DNA from: Methylomonas sp. 11b
GTDB lineage: Bacteria > Pseudomonadota > Gammaproteobacteria > Methylococcales > Methylomonadaceae
Length of the DNA: 64,000 nucleotides
Reading direction: 5' to 3'
NCBI RefSeq assembly: GCF_000515215.1
Contig: NZ_KI911557.1
Coordinates: 3,467,741 to 3,531,740 of the forward strand
In this document: piece after piece, positions 9,643 through 22,689 of the stretch
Numbering within the stretch: the first letter of the stretch is position 1
Layout: every line of letters starts with the position of its first letter
Position numbers and translations under genes: made by a program
The notes under the pieces: model-generated
The model's input: only the letters and a program-made list of their open reading frames with translations
Told to the model about the DNA's origin: nothing
Databases searched by the model: none

Positions 9643-10893
9643 ATGGATTTTTTTAATTATCGGCAACATGAACTGTTTGCCGAAAGCATTCCTGTTGACG
9701 AAATTGCCGAAAACTACGGCACTCCCTGTTATGTCTACTCGCGAGCTACCTTGGAAAGACATTGGCAAGCTTTCGATCAAGGCTTTGCCGGTCACCCTCA
9801 TCTTATTTGTTATGCCGTAAAAGCAAATTCAAATATTGCTATTCTCAATTTATTAGCACGACTGGGATCTGGGTTCGACATCGTGTCGCTTGGCGAAATG
9901 CAGCGCGTGCTAGCTGCGGGCGGAAGTCCGGACAAAATTGTGTTTTCCGGAGTAGGCAAGCGCGAAGATGAAATTTTGGCAGCGCTGAAAATAGGTATAC
10001 GCTGTTTTAATGTGGAAGTCAGCGGTGAGTTGGATCGTATCAACTGTTTAGCCGGTGAGTTGGGGGTTGTCGCACCCGTGTCTTTTCGGGTTAATCCCGA
10101 TGTTGACGCCAAGACGCATCCCTATATTTCCACTGGTTTGAAAGAGAATAAATTCGGGATCGATATCAAGCAAGCTATTCACGAATATCGGCGAGCCGCC
10201 CAGATGCCGAATATCGAAATAGTCGGTATTGATTGCCATATCGGCTCCCAGCTAACGGAAGCCGTGCCGTTTCTGGACGCGTTGGATAGGGTGTTGGCGT
10301 TGGTCGACGAACTGCAGGCGGAAGGTATTGAATTGCACCACCTTGATTTAGGGGGAGGGCTGGGTATTTGTTATCGCGATGAGTGTCCCCCGCAACCTTC
10401 TGAATATATCGCGGCGTTGCTGCAGCGTCTGGATGGGCGAAACTTCGAAATCTTATTGGAGCCGGGGCGAGCAATCGTTGGCAATGCCGGAATATTGTTA
10501 ACCAGAGTGGAATACCTTAAGCCGACAGAGAATAAAAACTTTGCCATTGTTGATGCGGCAATGAATGATCTGGTCAGACCGGCTTTATACGGGGCGTGGC
10601 AGGCAATCATTCCGGCGAATGCCGAAAGTGATCAGCCCGAGTTGGATTGGGACATCGTTGGGCCAGTTTGCGAGACGGGTGACTTTCTAGGAAAGGCTCG
10701 GGCATTGAAGCTAAAACAAGGTGATTTATTAGCGGTTCGCTCAGCCGGTGCCTACGGATTTACGATGAGTTCAAACTATAACTCAAGGCCTCGAGCGGCG
10801 GAGGTAATGGTGGATGGCGATAAAACACATCTTATTCGAGCCCGAGAAACTCTGGATCAATTGTGGGTTGGCGAGCAGCTTTTGCCGGAGTAG
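9643..10893 (+). CDS. lysA: Diaminopimelate decarboxylase
   Basis: PLP-dependent decarboxylase of the alanine racemase fold type; converts meso-diaminopimelate to L-lysine. The PLP lysine sits in CYAVKANSN. Other landmarks are HIGSQL, the phosphate-binding [20 protein letters not shown], and the Cys-containing CETGDFLGK near the active site. Length 416 residues, as usual. The next gene dapF makes the substrate, so the two form a lysine/cell wall precursor unit. Confidence 0.96.
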   Translation: MDFFNYRQHELFAESIPVDEIAENYGTPCYVYSRATLERHWQAFDQGFAGHPHLICYAVKANSNIAILNLLARLGSGFDIVSLGEMQRVLAAGGSPDKIVFSGVGKREDEILAALKIGIRCFNVEVSGELDRINCLAGELGVVAPVSFRVNPDVDAKTHPYISTGLKENKFGIDIKQAIHEYRRAAQMPNIEIVGIDCHIGSQLTEAVPFLDALDRVLALVDELQAEGIELHHLDLGGGLGICYRDECPPQPSEYIAALLQRLDGRNFEILLEPGRAIVGNAGILLTRVEYLKPTENKNFAIVDAAMNDLVRPALYGAWQAIIPANAESDQPELDWDIVGPVCETGDFLGKARALKLKQGDLLAVRSAGAYGFTMSSNYNSRPRAAEVMVDGDKTHLIRARETLDQLWVGEQLLPE

Positions 10894-10895
10894 CT

Positions 10896-11726
10896 ATGAT
10901 AATTAACTTCACCAAAATGCAGGGGCTGGGAAATGATTTTGTCGTGATCGACGCTATAAACCAGCAAATACAATTGACGACCGCACAGATTCGATTTTTG
11001 GCGGATCGCCATTTTGGCGTGGGCTGCGATCAATTGTTATTGGTGGAAAAGCCGATTAGTGATAACGCCGAGTTTAAATACCGGATTTTCAATGCTGACG
11101 GTAGCGAGGTTTCTCAGTGTGGAAACGGTGCGCGTTGCTTTGCTCGTTTTGTGCGTGACAAAGGCTTAAGCAATAATGACGAAATTATTGTCGATACCGA
11201 TGCAAGACAACTGACACTGCGATTCGATGCAAGAGATTTGATCACCGTTGAAATGGGTGTCCCGGCACTTGAGCCTAAGCAGATACCGCTGAAGGCTTCC
11301 GAACAGTCCAAGCTGTATAAAGTGAAGTTGGCGGAAACAGAAGTTCAGTTCGCCGCGGTATCCATGGGTAATCCTCATGCAGTTATTCAGGTCCATGATG
11401 TGGCGAACGCGCCTGTTTCGACTATCGGAGCTAGACTGGAGTGTCATGAGTTGTTTCCAGAGCGAGCTAATATCGGGTTCATGCAAGTTGTTAATCGCCG
11501 GCACATCAAATTGCGAGTTTACGAACGCGGTGCAGCCGAAACTTTAGCTTGTGGTAGCGGGGCGTGTGCCGCCGTGGTCGCTGGTATCGAACAGGGATTG
11601 TTGGATCAGGTTGTTCAGGTTCAATTGCCTGGCGGGGAGCTAACTATTAGTTGGATCGGCAGCGGTCATCCTGTACTGATGACGGGCGCGGCTACCACGG
11701 TTTTTGAGGGACAAGTAAAGTTATGA
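10896..11726 (+). CDS. dapF: Diaminopimelate epimerase
   Basis: Cofactor-free epimerase converting LL- to meso-diaminopimelate (276 residues). The two catalytic cysteines are visible in SQCGNGARC and in ACGSGACAA. The protein begins [19 protein letters not shown], a near-invariant family start, so the ATG at 10896 is chosen over the TTG at 10863, which lies inside lysA. It is two bases after lysA and overlaps the next gene by four. Confidence 0.96.
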   Translation: MIINFTKMQGLGNDFVVIDAINQQIQLTTAQIRFLADRHFGVGCDQLLLVEKPISDNAEFKYRIFNADGSEVSQCGNGARCFARFVRDKGLSNNDEIIVDTDARQLTLRFDARDLITVEMGVPALEPKQIPLKASEQSKLYKVKLAETEVQFAAVSMGNPHAVIQVHDVANAPVSTIGARLECHELFPERANIGFMQVVNRRHIKLRVYERGAAETLACGSGACAAVVAGIEQGLLDQVVQVQLPGGELTISWIGSGHPVLMTGAATTVFEGQVKL

Positions 11727-12412
11727 GCAGCGAACCAAAAGTCTTATTGACCGAAGCCCACGTTAAGGCTTATTTGCAAGACCACCCTGAGTTTTTCCAG
11801 AATCACCTGGATTTGCTGGAGAAGATGCATATCCCTCACCCCAGCGGAAATGCAATATCGCTAATCTCCAAGCAACTGGAAATTTTCAGAGCGAAGCACC
11901 AGGAACAAGAAAATCAACTAACCGCATTGATTGATATTGCTCGGGAAAACGACGCGTCGTTCAATCGCATGCATGAGTTGACCTTAGCTATGCTGGAAGC
12001 AAATTCTTTGGAGGATGCGGTCGCTAATTTAAGCGAGGTGTTGGCTGAATGTTTTTTCACTGATTTCGTGGCCATTAAAATCATTAAAGAGCAACCGCTA
12101 TCGCCGATCAGTAATTTATTTGTCGGGGCGGATGATGCTAATTTGAAGCATTTTTCCAATGAATTAACCACAAACCAGCCGAAATGCGGTCGGCCGACCT
12201 TGCCTCAAGCGAGGTTTTTATTTGGTGATGTGGCTGCGGAAGTTCGCTCTTGTGCAATCATTCCTATGGTGTTCACTCAGCTTGATGGGCTGTTGGCAAT
12301 CGGCAGCCGCGATGAATCGCGGTTTCACTATAGTATGGGCAGTATATTTCTTACCCAAATGAGCGAAATTATCGGGACGCGTCTTATTTCATTGCTACAA
12401 CAAACGGATTGA
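11723..12412 (+). CDS. DUF484 family protein
   Basis: Conserved protein of 229 residues usually encoded between dapF and xerC in gammaproteobacteria. The start [20 protein letters not shown] and then [12 protein letters not shown] are the family signature. A helical segment and a GAF-like C-terminal part follow ([19 protein letters not shown]). No catalytic motif is seen and the molecular role is not known. It overlaps dapF by four bases and lies just before xerC, so expression is probably coupled with dapF. Confidence 0.9.
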   Translation: MSSEPKVLLTEAHVKAYLQDHPEFFQNHLDLLEKMHIPHPSGNAISLISKQLEIFRAKHQEQENQLTALIDIARENDASFNRMHELTLAMLEANSLEDAVANLSEVLAECFFTDFVAIKIIKEQPLSPISNLFVGADDANLKHFSNELTTNQPKCGRPTLPQARFLFGDVAAEVRSCAIIPMVFTQLDGLLAIGSRDESRFHYSMGSIFLTQMSEIIGTRLISLLQQTD

Positions 12413-12417
12413 TTGTT

Positions 12418-13308
12418 ATGCATGCCGAAGCGGATGACGCCTTGCAGCTGTATTTTTGCTATCTGGTTTCGGAAAAGCGTGTTGCCGACCATACGTCGAC
12501 GAATTACCAGCGGGATTTAAAGCGTTTTAGAAGTTTTTGCAATGTGCAAGAGCTTAGGCTTTGGCAGCAAGTTCAAGATCGCGATGTGAGGAACTATATT
12601 GCTGGACGCCATAAAAACGGGATAGGAAGCAAGACGATTCAGCGCGAACTTGCTGCGCTACGTAGTTTTTATCGATTTTTGCTCAAAACTAACCAAGTGA
12701 CGCATAACCCTGCTCAGCATGTGCAGGCGCCTAAAGTGTCAAAAAGGCTTCCTCATGTGTTGGATGTTGATCAGATGATGGGGATGTTAAATGCGACGCC
12801 AGATTCGGTTTTGGAAGTCCGCGATTTGGCGATGTTCGAATTGTTCTATTCATCAGGGTTGCGACTGAGCGAGTTAGTGATGCTTGATTTGTCGGACATT
12901 GATCTTAGCGAAGGCTTTTTGAGAGTGCGTTTTGGTAAAGGCGGCAAGCAAAGGCAATTGCCTGTTGGTAGTAAAGCACTTGATGCGCTTAAGGTTTGGC
13001 TGACAAATCGGCCTGAGGGGGGGCAAGCGGTGTTTGTTTCCTTGCAGTGTCGTCGATTATCTCGAAGAAGTGTGCAGCTTAGATTGGATCGTTGGGGTAA
13101 AAAAAACGGTATAGCCGAACACCTTCATCCGCATATGTTAAGACATTCGTTCGCAAGCCATCTGCTTGAAGCTAGTAAAGATATTAGGGCTGTGCAAGAG
13201 TTATTAGGGCATAGCAATATATCTACTACGCAGATATACACGCACCTGGATTTTCAGCATTTAGCGGCCGTATATGATCAAGCACATCCGCGATCACGCA
13301 AGGGTTGA
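12418..13308 (+). CDS. xerC: Site-specific tyrosine recombinase XerC
   Basis: Tyrosine recombinase that with XerD resolves chromosome dimers at dif. The N-terminal SAM-like domain is followed by the catalytic core with Arg in YSSGLRLSELV, Lys in GKGGKQRQLP, HxxR in HPHMLRHSFASHL, His in LLGHSNISTTQ, and the nucleophile Tyr in IYTHLDF. About 296 residues. The ATG at 12418 is preferred. A TTG at 12409 would overlap the previous stop and add three residues; neither has a good Shine-Dalgarno sequence. Confidence 0.94.
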   Translation: MHAEADDALQLYFCYLVSEKRVADHTSTNYQRDLKRFRSFCNVQELRLWQQVQDRDVRNYIAGRHKNGIGSKTIQRELAALRSFYRFLLKTNQVTHNPAQHVQAPKVSKRLPHVLDVDQMMGMLNATPDSVLEVRDLAMFELFYSSGLRLSELVMLDLSDIDLSEGFLRVRFGKGGKQRQLPVGSKALDALKVWLTNRPEGGQAVFVSLQCRRLSRRSVQLRLDRWGKKNGIAEHLHPHMLRHSFASHLLEASKDIRAVQELLGHSNISTTQIYTHLDFQHLAAVYDQAHPRSRKG

Positions 13309-13330
13309 AGGCTGTTGGATAAAAAAGTTC

Positions 13331-13359
13331 TTGACGCGGGGTGTATGGGTGATTAAAAT
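13331..13359 (+). promoter_or_regulatory. rRNA operon promoter P1 (predicted)
   Basis: TTGACG (13331-13336), 17-base spacer, TAAAAT (13354-13359), followed by a GC-rich stretch (GCGCGGC). A GC-rich discriminator is typical of rRNA P1 promoters under stringent (ppGpp) control. It lies about 350 bases before 16S. The stretch 13309-13708 has no gene; it holds this promoter, a second promoter and boxA. Confidence 0.65.
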
Positions 13360-13489
13360 GCGCGGCTCTTCACTGCTTTAGCTTTTTGGGTTTGGCGGTG
13401 AAGGAGTCGGCTGGGTTCGGCGGGTTTAAGGTTGTGAGTGGCGGGTTTGTTTTGAGTGTTTCGGTTTTTGAAATGGCTTAAAAATAAAT

Positions 13490-13517
13490 TTGACAGGAAC
13501 TGAAAACGCTGTAGAAT
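13490..13517 (+). promoter_or_regulatory. rRNA operon promoter P2 (predicted)
   Basis: Consensus -35 TTGACA (13490-13495), 16-base spacer, TAGAAT (13512-13517), directly before the boxA region. Tandem promoters about 160 bases apart are usual for rRNA operons. Confidence 0.75.
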
Positions 13518-13546
13518 ATGTCGGCTCAACAGGGCGAAATGCTCTG

Positions 13547-13558
13547 GCTCTTTAACAA
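13547..13558 (+). promoter_or_regulatory. boxA antitermination site in rRNA leader
   Basis: GCTCTTTAACAA matches the boxA element bound by NusB/NusE for rRNA antitermination. A second copy of the same element lies before 23S. Confidence 0.75.
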
Positions 13559-13708
13559 ACGAAATCGAAATAATTTGTGTGGGTATGTGTAGCGACTATG
13601 TGCTGTTTAAAAATAGTCGACACAGAAACCACGTCAATTCGCAAGAAAAGATGTTCTGTAGTCGAGCCAAGATTGGTCACTAATCTTATTTAGTGACAAG
13701 TTAAAATT

Positions 13709-15242
<1,534 letters not shown>

Positions 15243-15302
15243 CAAAGACGGCACACCGTTACACGTACTCACAACAAATTATTTCGATTGAAAGACGCAC
15301 CT

Positions 15303-15379
<77 letters not shown>

Positions 15380-15497
15380 ACGCATAAAAGGCGAAAGCAA
15401 TAAGGCGGAAAACGATCAGACAACACTCCTGGTTAGAAATGGGTAGGGTTGTGCATAGTTGGATTCCGGCTTGAGTCTTGGTCTTTAGTCTGTTTTA

Positions 15498-15573
15498 GGG
15501 GCCATAGCTCAGCTGGGAGAGCGCCTGCCTTGCACGCAGGAGGTCGGGAGTTCGATCCTCCCTGGCTCCACCA
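15498..15573 (+). tRNA. alaT: tRNA-Ala (TGC)
   Basis: 76 bases with acceptor GGGGCCA/TGGCTCC, anticodon loop CTTGCAC (anticodon TGC), T-loop GTTCGATCC and encoded CCA. Second tRNA in the 16S-23S spacer. The spacer from 15574 to 15888 holds a boxA and no gene. Confidence 0.97.
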
Positions 15574-15691
15574 TCACGCTGAACGCTGAGGGTAAACCAG
15601 TTCGTCAAATGTAAGCACTTGGATGTGGACATCAGCGCTATACGGTTTTATCGCATGATAAAGACTGTATAGCATTGGTATTCGTACCGAT

Positions 15692-15703
15692 AGCTCTTTA
15701 ACA
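15692..15703 (+). promoter_or_regulatory. boxA antitermination site before 23S
   Basis: AGCTCTTTAACA, nearly the same as the boxA in the 16S leader, within the 16S-23S spacer about 190 bases before 23S. Confidence 0.7.
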
Positions 15704-15888
15704 ATATGGAAATCTGTAACTATAGTAACGATCAGCAATGATCGAAACTGAAACGAGTTGCGGTTTGAATGAAGTCAATGTCGAAAGATAAAGATGGAAA
15801 GCAAGCAGCATGTCGTTCTCAAGCAGAAAAAATCAGCGAAAATGTCAGCTGACAGTATAACCAAAGTACAGACGTATTCGGGTTATAT

Positions 15889-18784
<2,896 letters not shown>

Positions 18785-18935
18785 ATAACACCCAATGCGT
18801 TTGGGTAAAGTCAAAAGACAACAGTAGCTGAACACGCAAGAGAACGACAAACTCAATACAGATTTCCATGAAAGCAGGTCAAAGCGAAACGCTTAAAACC
18901 TGCGCATGACGGCTGCAACAACAGCCTAACCAGTT

Positions 18936-19053
18936 TGCTTGGTGAACATAGCAAGCGTGAACCACCCGATCCCATCCCGAACTCGGAAGTGAAACCGCTT
19001 AGCGCCGATGATAGTGTGGCAGGTTGCCATGTGAAAGTAGGTCATCGCCAAGC
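18936..19053 (+). rRNA. rrf: 5S ribosomal RNA
   Basis: About 118 bases, TGCTTGGTGA to TCATCGCCAAGC, with the conserved core CCGAACTCGGAAGTGAAAC and GCGCCGATGATAGTGTGG. The two ends pair (GCTTGG/CCAAGC). Confidence 0.96.
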
Positions 19054-19062
19054 GCCTATCCC

Positions 19063-19096
19063 AAAAGCCCTGCTAACGCTAGCAGGGCTTTTTTTT
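19063..19096 (+). terminator. Rho-independent terminator of rRNA operon
   Basis: Stem AAAGCCCTGCTA (19064-19075) / TAGCAGGGCTTT (19080-19091) with a four-base loop, followed by more T. Ten bases after 5S. Confidence 0.92.
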
Positions 19097-19186
19097 GACT
19101 CTAAAGTCCCTCATCAATAATCACGCTTCAATTTTGCAGTAGTGGTTGTTAGAATCCCGTCTCATCAATGTTTAGCGAGAAAAGTC

Positions 19187-19507
19187 ATGAGTGCAATAGA
19201 TAGAATCCAAGCCCAACTAGCCAGTCATCCCGTCGTCTTGTACATGAAAGGCACCCCTGATTTCCCCCAATGCGGGTTTTCCAGTCGGGTGGTGCAAGCC
19301 TTGGATGCTTGCAACGCTGATTATGCTCACGTCAACATCTTCGAAGATCCTGAAGTGCGTGAAGCCTTGAAAGAATACTCGCACTGGCCTACCTATCCCC
19401 AGCTCTACATCAACGGCGAATTAGTTGGCGGCTGCGACATCGTTATCGATCTGTTTAATAAAGGTGAACTGAATAATATGCTGGCTAACGTGACCGTAGC
19501 GCAATAG
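19187..19507 (+). CDS. grxD: Monothiol glutaredoxin (Grx4 type)
   Basis: CGFS-type glutaredoxin (106 residues) that carries [2Fe-2S] clusters and works in iron-sulfur trafficking. Visible are VVLYMKGTPDFPQCGFSSRV with the single active Cys, the cis-Pro region WPTYPQLYINGELVGGCDI, and the usual length. The ATG at 19187 with GAGAAAA before it is chosen over the GTG at 19142, which would add 15 non-conserved residues. Stands alone between the rRNA operon and IS debris. Confidence 0.93.
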   Translation: MSAIDRIQAQLASHPVVLYMKGTPDFPQCGFSSRVVQALDACNADYAHVNIFEDPEVREALKEYSHWPTYPQLYINGELVGGCDIVIDLFNKGELNNMLANVTVAQ

Positions 19508-19591
19508 GTGTGCAGTCTTAGTTCTGTGCTCCGTTTATAGGAAACGCTATTCTGAGCATCCAGCGCTAAAAATCCGCGAGGCGAAATAAGT

Positions 19592-20806
19592 ATAGGCCGT
19601 TGTCTGCCATTTTTATCTCAAAGCCTTTGGGACTCAGTTAGTCGGATGATGAATGCAAGGCTTACTGATGTAGAAATTGAAGATATATTCGGTCAAGTCA
19701 CGCACGAATAGTCTCGGCGTGATTGGCATGCTGGAGGCGCTAGGCGCGCCCTATTTTTAGATTGAGTCAGAATCGTGCCATGACCGCATTATCCCGGTAG
19801 TTGTCCTTGCTACTCATGTTGCCTTGAATCTCATGGCGGCTTAGGAAATCCTGGTACTCGTGACTAGCTATTGACAGCCCCTGCGGACGAAACCAGGCAA
19901 TGGTAACCCGCAAGAAGACCTGCAAGCCAGCTCTGCTGGCATGGTGGGCACCAGTCCACTCGGCGAATTTACGCGAATACAGGTCTAACACGGCCGCCAA
20001 ATATACCCAAGGGGACTAGATCAACCACTCAGTGTCCGCGTGCAATTGATGTCTGAAAGTCTGGCTCGATTAGCGGCTACTTGCTCAGACTGGCGTCCAG
20101 CGCATCATCTTACAGCGGCAGGCTTTGGTTGCTGTCGGGGTATGCCCGAACTAAGGCTTCGAGCTTGGATCGAGCTGAAGTTCCTTCATCAGCCGGCGCA
20201 AACGATAGCGCCGGATCTTGATGCTCTGCTCTGCCAATGCCTTGCGAAGTAGGCGGCTACCATATGACTGACTACTAGCCCCGAACGCTCTGCCCAGCTG
20301 AAGCCGCGTGATGCAGGTCGTTTTAGGCTAACGAACTAGCTGCCGGGCCACATAAAATCCCGAAGGCTTGTCCAACAGCTAAGAACCCTGTTGCGCCGAG
20401 ATGGTCTTCTCCCCTGTTTACGTCCGAATCATTTGATGTTCATTGCTGTTCCCTGGCAAAGATATCCATGGTACATAATAGGCCAAAACCTGTTTTAGTA
20501 ATTCGTTATTCGCCCGCAGTTGCCAACTTTTCTGTTCCAGTAGCCGAATACGCTGCTTCTCCAGGGTTAACGGGTTGGCTCAACTACTCGGCTTACACAT
20601 GCTTTAGTCAGCGACGCACTCCTTTATCGCCCAGCTATAGTTCCTGGCAAGCCAGGGTCACTGTTCAGGCCTTGCTCCTGGATCATCTTCACGAATCGCC
20701 GCTTGAATACCTCATCGCAATTCCTTATTTCTTGTTTTATTCGTTCCACCTTGAAGAGTGATGGGTATCGACCTATCTCGGTGTACGAAAAAAGTTGATC
20801 ACTACA
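19592..20806 (-). mobile_element. Decayed IS3-family element, copy A
   Basis: On the minus strand this reads as a broken two-gene IS3-type transposase. The orfA start is near 20750 (VERIKQEIRN...FVKMIQEQGL); its coiled-coil end is near 20500-20560 (LLEQKSWQLRANNELLKQ). The orfB integrase core is near 19767-20000 (AVLDLYSRK, SHEYQDFLSRH, DNAVMARF), with a C-terminal remnant at 19607-19690. There are several stops and frameshifts. The outer repeat is clear at 20769-20806 (TGTAGTGATCAACTTTTTTC on minus); the other end is lost and its limit is estimated. The repeat ends 35 bases before the pmo -35 box. The stretch 19508-19591 holds nothing recognised. Confidence 0.8.
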
Positions 20807-20841
20807 GACTCAAGCGCTCAGATAAAATAGCTTAATTTATC

Positions 20842-20869
20842 TTGACAAGGATTTGGCAAGTGGTAGACT
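20842..20869 (+). promoter_or_regulatory. Sigma70 promoter of pmoCAB (predicted)
   Basis: TTGACA (20842-20847), 16-base spacer, TAGACT (20864-20869). Transcription would start near 20876, giving a leader of about 105 bases. The leader has a CTTCG/CGAAG hairpin (20897-20909) and a CCCGAT/ATCGGG hairpin (20938-20952). Known pmo operons of type I methanotrophs use sigma70-type promoters, which fits. The start site is not shown by the sequence. Confidence 0.75.
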
Positions 20870-20919
20870 GCCACGCACCTCAAGGGACCGGGGTGTCTTC
20901 GATACGAAGGCTAAATAAC

Positions 20920-20997
20920 ATGGAAAAACAAAGAACTCCCGATTTGATCGGGGATTTAGATAATCTTTTAGGAGGTAGAAATGGCTGCTACAACTGA
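20920..20997 (+). other. Possible short leader ORF overlapping pmoC start
   Basis: An ATG at 20920, with GAAGG about ten bases before it, opens a 25-codon frame (MEKQRTPDLIGDLDNLLGGR...). It runs over the pmoC Shine-Dalgarno and start in another frame and stops at TGA 20995-20997. The hairpin CCCGAT-TTG-ATCGGG lies inside it. It could be a translated leader that affects pmoC initiation, or chance. No codon-level evidence supports translation. Confidence 0.25.
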
Positions 20998-21733
20998 ATC
21001 AGTTAAGGCTGATGCTGCGGAAGCACCGCTTTTAAATCAAAAAAACCTGTGGGCTGGCATCAGCTTATACCTGGTTTTTTATTCTTTCATTCGTTGGTAC
21101 GAAGGTGTTTACGGCTGGTCAGCTGGCTTAGACTCTTTTGCTCCAGAGTTTGAAACATACTGGATGAACATGCTGTATATCGAGATCGTTATCGAAGTAC
21201 TGTTGTTTGCTGGTATCAACGGCTATATCTGGAAAACTCGTGACCGTAAAGTTATGTCAATCACTCCACGTGAAGAGTTGAGAAGACACTTTACACACTG
21301 GACATGGTTGGTTTGCTACGGCTGGGCTATCTACTGGGGTGCTTCTTACTTCACAGAGCAAGACGGTACATGGCACCAAACTATCGTTCGTGATACTGAC
21401 TTTACTCCAAGTCACATCATCGAGTTCTACCTGTCATACCCAATCTACATCATCACTGGTTCAGCTTCTTTCATGTATGCAAAAACAAGATTGCCTACAT
21501 ACCACGAAGGTCTGCACTTGATGTATCTGATTGCGGTTATCGGTCCATTCATGATCTTGCCTAACGTAGGCTTGAATGAGTGGGGTCACACATTCTGGTT
21601 TATGGAAGAGTTGTTCGTTGCTCCATTGCATTACGGTTTCGTATTCTTTGGTTGGGCTGCTCTGGCTATAATGGGTGTTGTGAACACCGAAGTAATGGCA
21701 ATTGCAAAATTGCTGAAAAAAGATTTGGCTTAA
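20981..21733 (+). CDS. pmoC: Particulate methane monooxygenase subunit C
   Basis: Integral membrane subunit of the copper enzyme that oxidises methane to methanol (250 residues, six or so helices). The metal ligands known from crystal structures are present: Asp128, His132 and His145 in EQDGTWHQ ... DFTPSH (equivalent to Asp156/His160/His173 of Methylococcus numbering). The CuD-type residues Asn, His, His are in NEWGH ... APLHYGF. The start has a perfect AGGAGG. First gene of pmoCAB, with its own promoter. Codon choice differs from neighbours and suits high expression. Confidence 0.98.
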   Translation: MAATTESVKADAAEAPLLNQKNLWAGISLYLVFYSFIRWYEGVYGWSAGLDSFAPEFETYWMNMLYIEIVIEVLLFAGINGYIWKTRDRKVMSITPREELRRHFTHWTWLVCYGWAIYWGASYFTEQDGTWHQTIVRDTDFTPSHIIEFYLSYPIYIITGSASFMYAKTRLPTYHEGLHLMYLIAVIGPFMILPNVGLNEWGHTFWFMEELFVAPLHYGFVFFGWAALAIMGVVNTEVMAIAKLLKKDLA

Positions 21734-21769
21734 TAGCTTATCTTTAAAAGTAAAAATACTATCTCCTTT

Positions 21770-21800
21770 CCTGCCGCTGCTTTTTTCAAGTGGCGGTAGG
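21770..21800 (+). promoter_or_regulatory. Hairpin between pmoC and pmoA
   Basis: Stem CCTGCCGCT (21770-21778) with GGCGGTAGG (21792-21800), including G-T pairs, and a T-rich loop. No T-run follows, so it is not a normal terminator. It could mark mRNA processing or stabilise the pmoAB message. The intergenic gap is 117 bases. Confidence 0.5.
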
Positions 21801-21850
21801 ATAAAGAGAAGTGAAAAAAATATAATTTTAATTCTTTAGGAGGTAAGCTA

Positions 21851-22600
21851 ATGAGCGCATCTCAATCAGCTGTACGTTCACGTGCGGAAGCGGTACAAGT
21901 TTCCCGTACGTTCGACTGGATGATTCTTTTTACACTGTTCACAGCGGTTCTGGGCGGTTATCACATTCACTATATGTTGACTGGCGGTGACTGGGATTTC
22001 TGGACCGACTGGAAAGATAGACGTCTATGGGTAACCGTAGCTCCTATCGTTTCTATTACATTCCCTGCGGCTGTTCAAGCTTGCTTGTGGTGGAGATACC
22101 GTTTGCCAGTTGGCGCAACTCTTTCTGTAGTTGCTCTGATGGTTGGTGAGTGGATTAACCGTTACATGAACTTCTGGGGCTGGACTTACTTCCCAGTAAA
22201 CATTTGCTTCCCATCTAACCTGTTGCCAGGTGCGATCGTTCTTGACGTTATCCTGATGATGGGTAACAGCATGACTCTGACCGCTGTTGTTGGTGGCTTG
22301 GCTTATGGCCTGTTGTTCTACCCAGGTAACTGGCCTGTTATCGCTCCGTTGCACGTGCCTGTAGAATACAACGGCATGATGATGACTTTGGCTGACTTAC
22401 AAGGTTACCACTATGTTCGTACCGGTACACCTGAGTACATCCGTATGGTAGAGAAAGGTACATTAAGAACTTTCGGTAAAGACGTTGCTCCAGTATCAGC
22501 GTTCTTCTCTGGATTCGTTTCTATCATTATTTACTTCTTGTGGCACTTCTTCGGCAGATGGTTCGCTAAAACCGACTTCATCGCTGACGACGCGTCTTAA
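21851..22600 (+). CDS. pmoA: Particulate methane monooxygenase subunit A
   Basis: Membrane subunit of particulate methane monooxygenase (249 residues). Contains the segments used as methanotroph markers: GGDWDFWTDWKDRR near residues 45-58, and WGWTYFPVNICFPSN. Several membrane helices; the C-terminal part is FLWHFFGRWFAKTDFIADD. Start preceded by AGGAGG, the same SD context as pmoC. The sequence is clearly pMMO rather than ammonia monooxygenase, judged from these motifs. Confidence 0.98.
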   Translation: MSASQSAVRSRAEAVQVSRTFDWMILFTLFTAVLGGYHIHYMLTGGDWDFWTDWKDRRLWVTVAPIVSITFPAAVQACLWWRYRLPVGATLSVVALMVGEWINRYMNFWGWTYFPVNICFPSNLLPGAIVLDVILMMGNSMTLTAVVGGLAYGLLFYPGNWPVIAPLHVPVEYNGMMMTLADLQGYHYVRTGTPEYIRMVEKGTLRTFGKDVAPVSAFFSGFVSIIIYFLWHFFGRWFAKTDFIADDAS

Positions 22601-22689
22601 TTAGAAGAATAGTAAGAAAATGAACCTGGTGGTTCTAGATAGCTGCCAGAAAGTCTTAATTAAAATTCTCTAGTGATAGAGGAGGAAAT

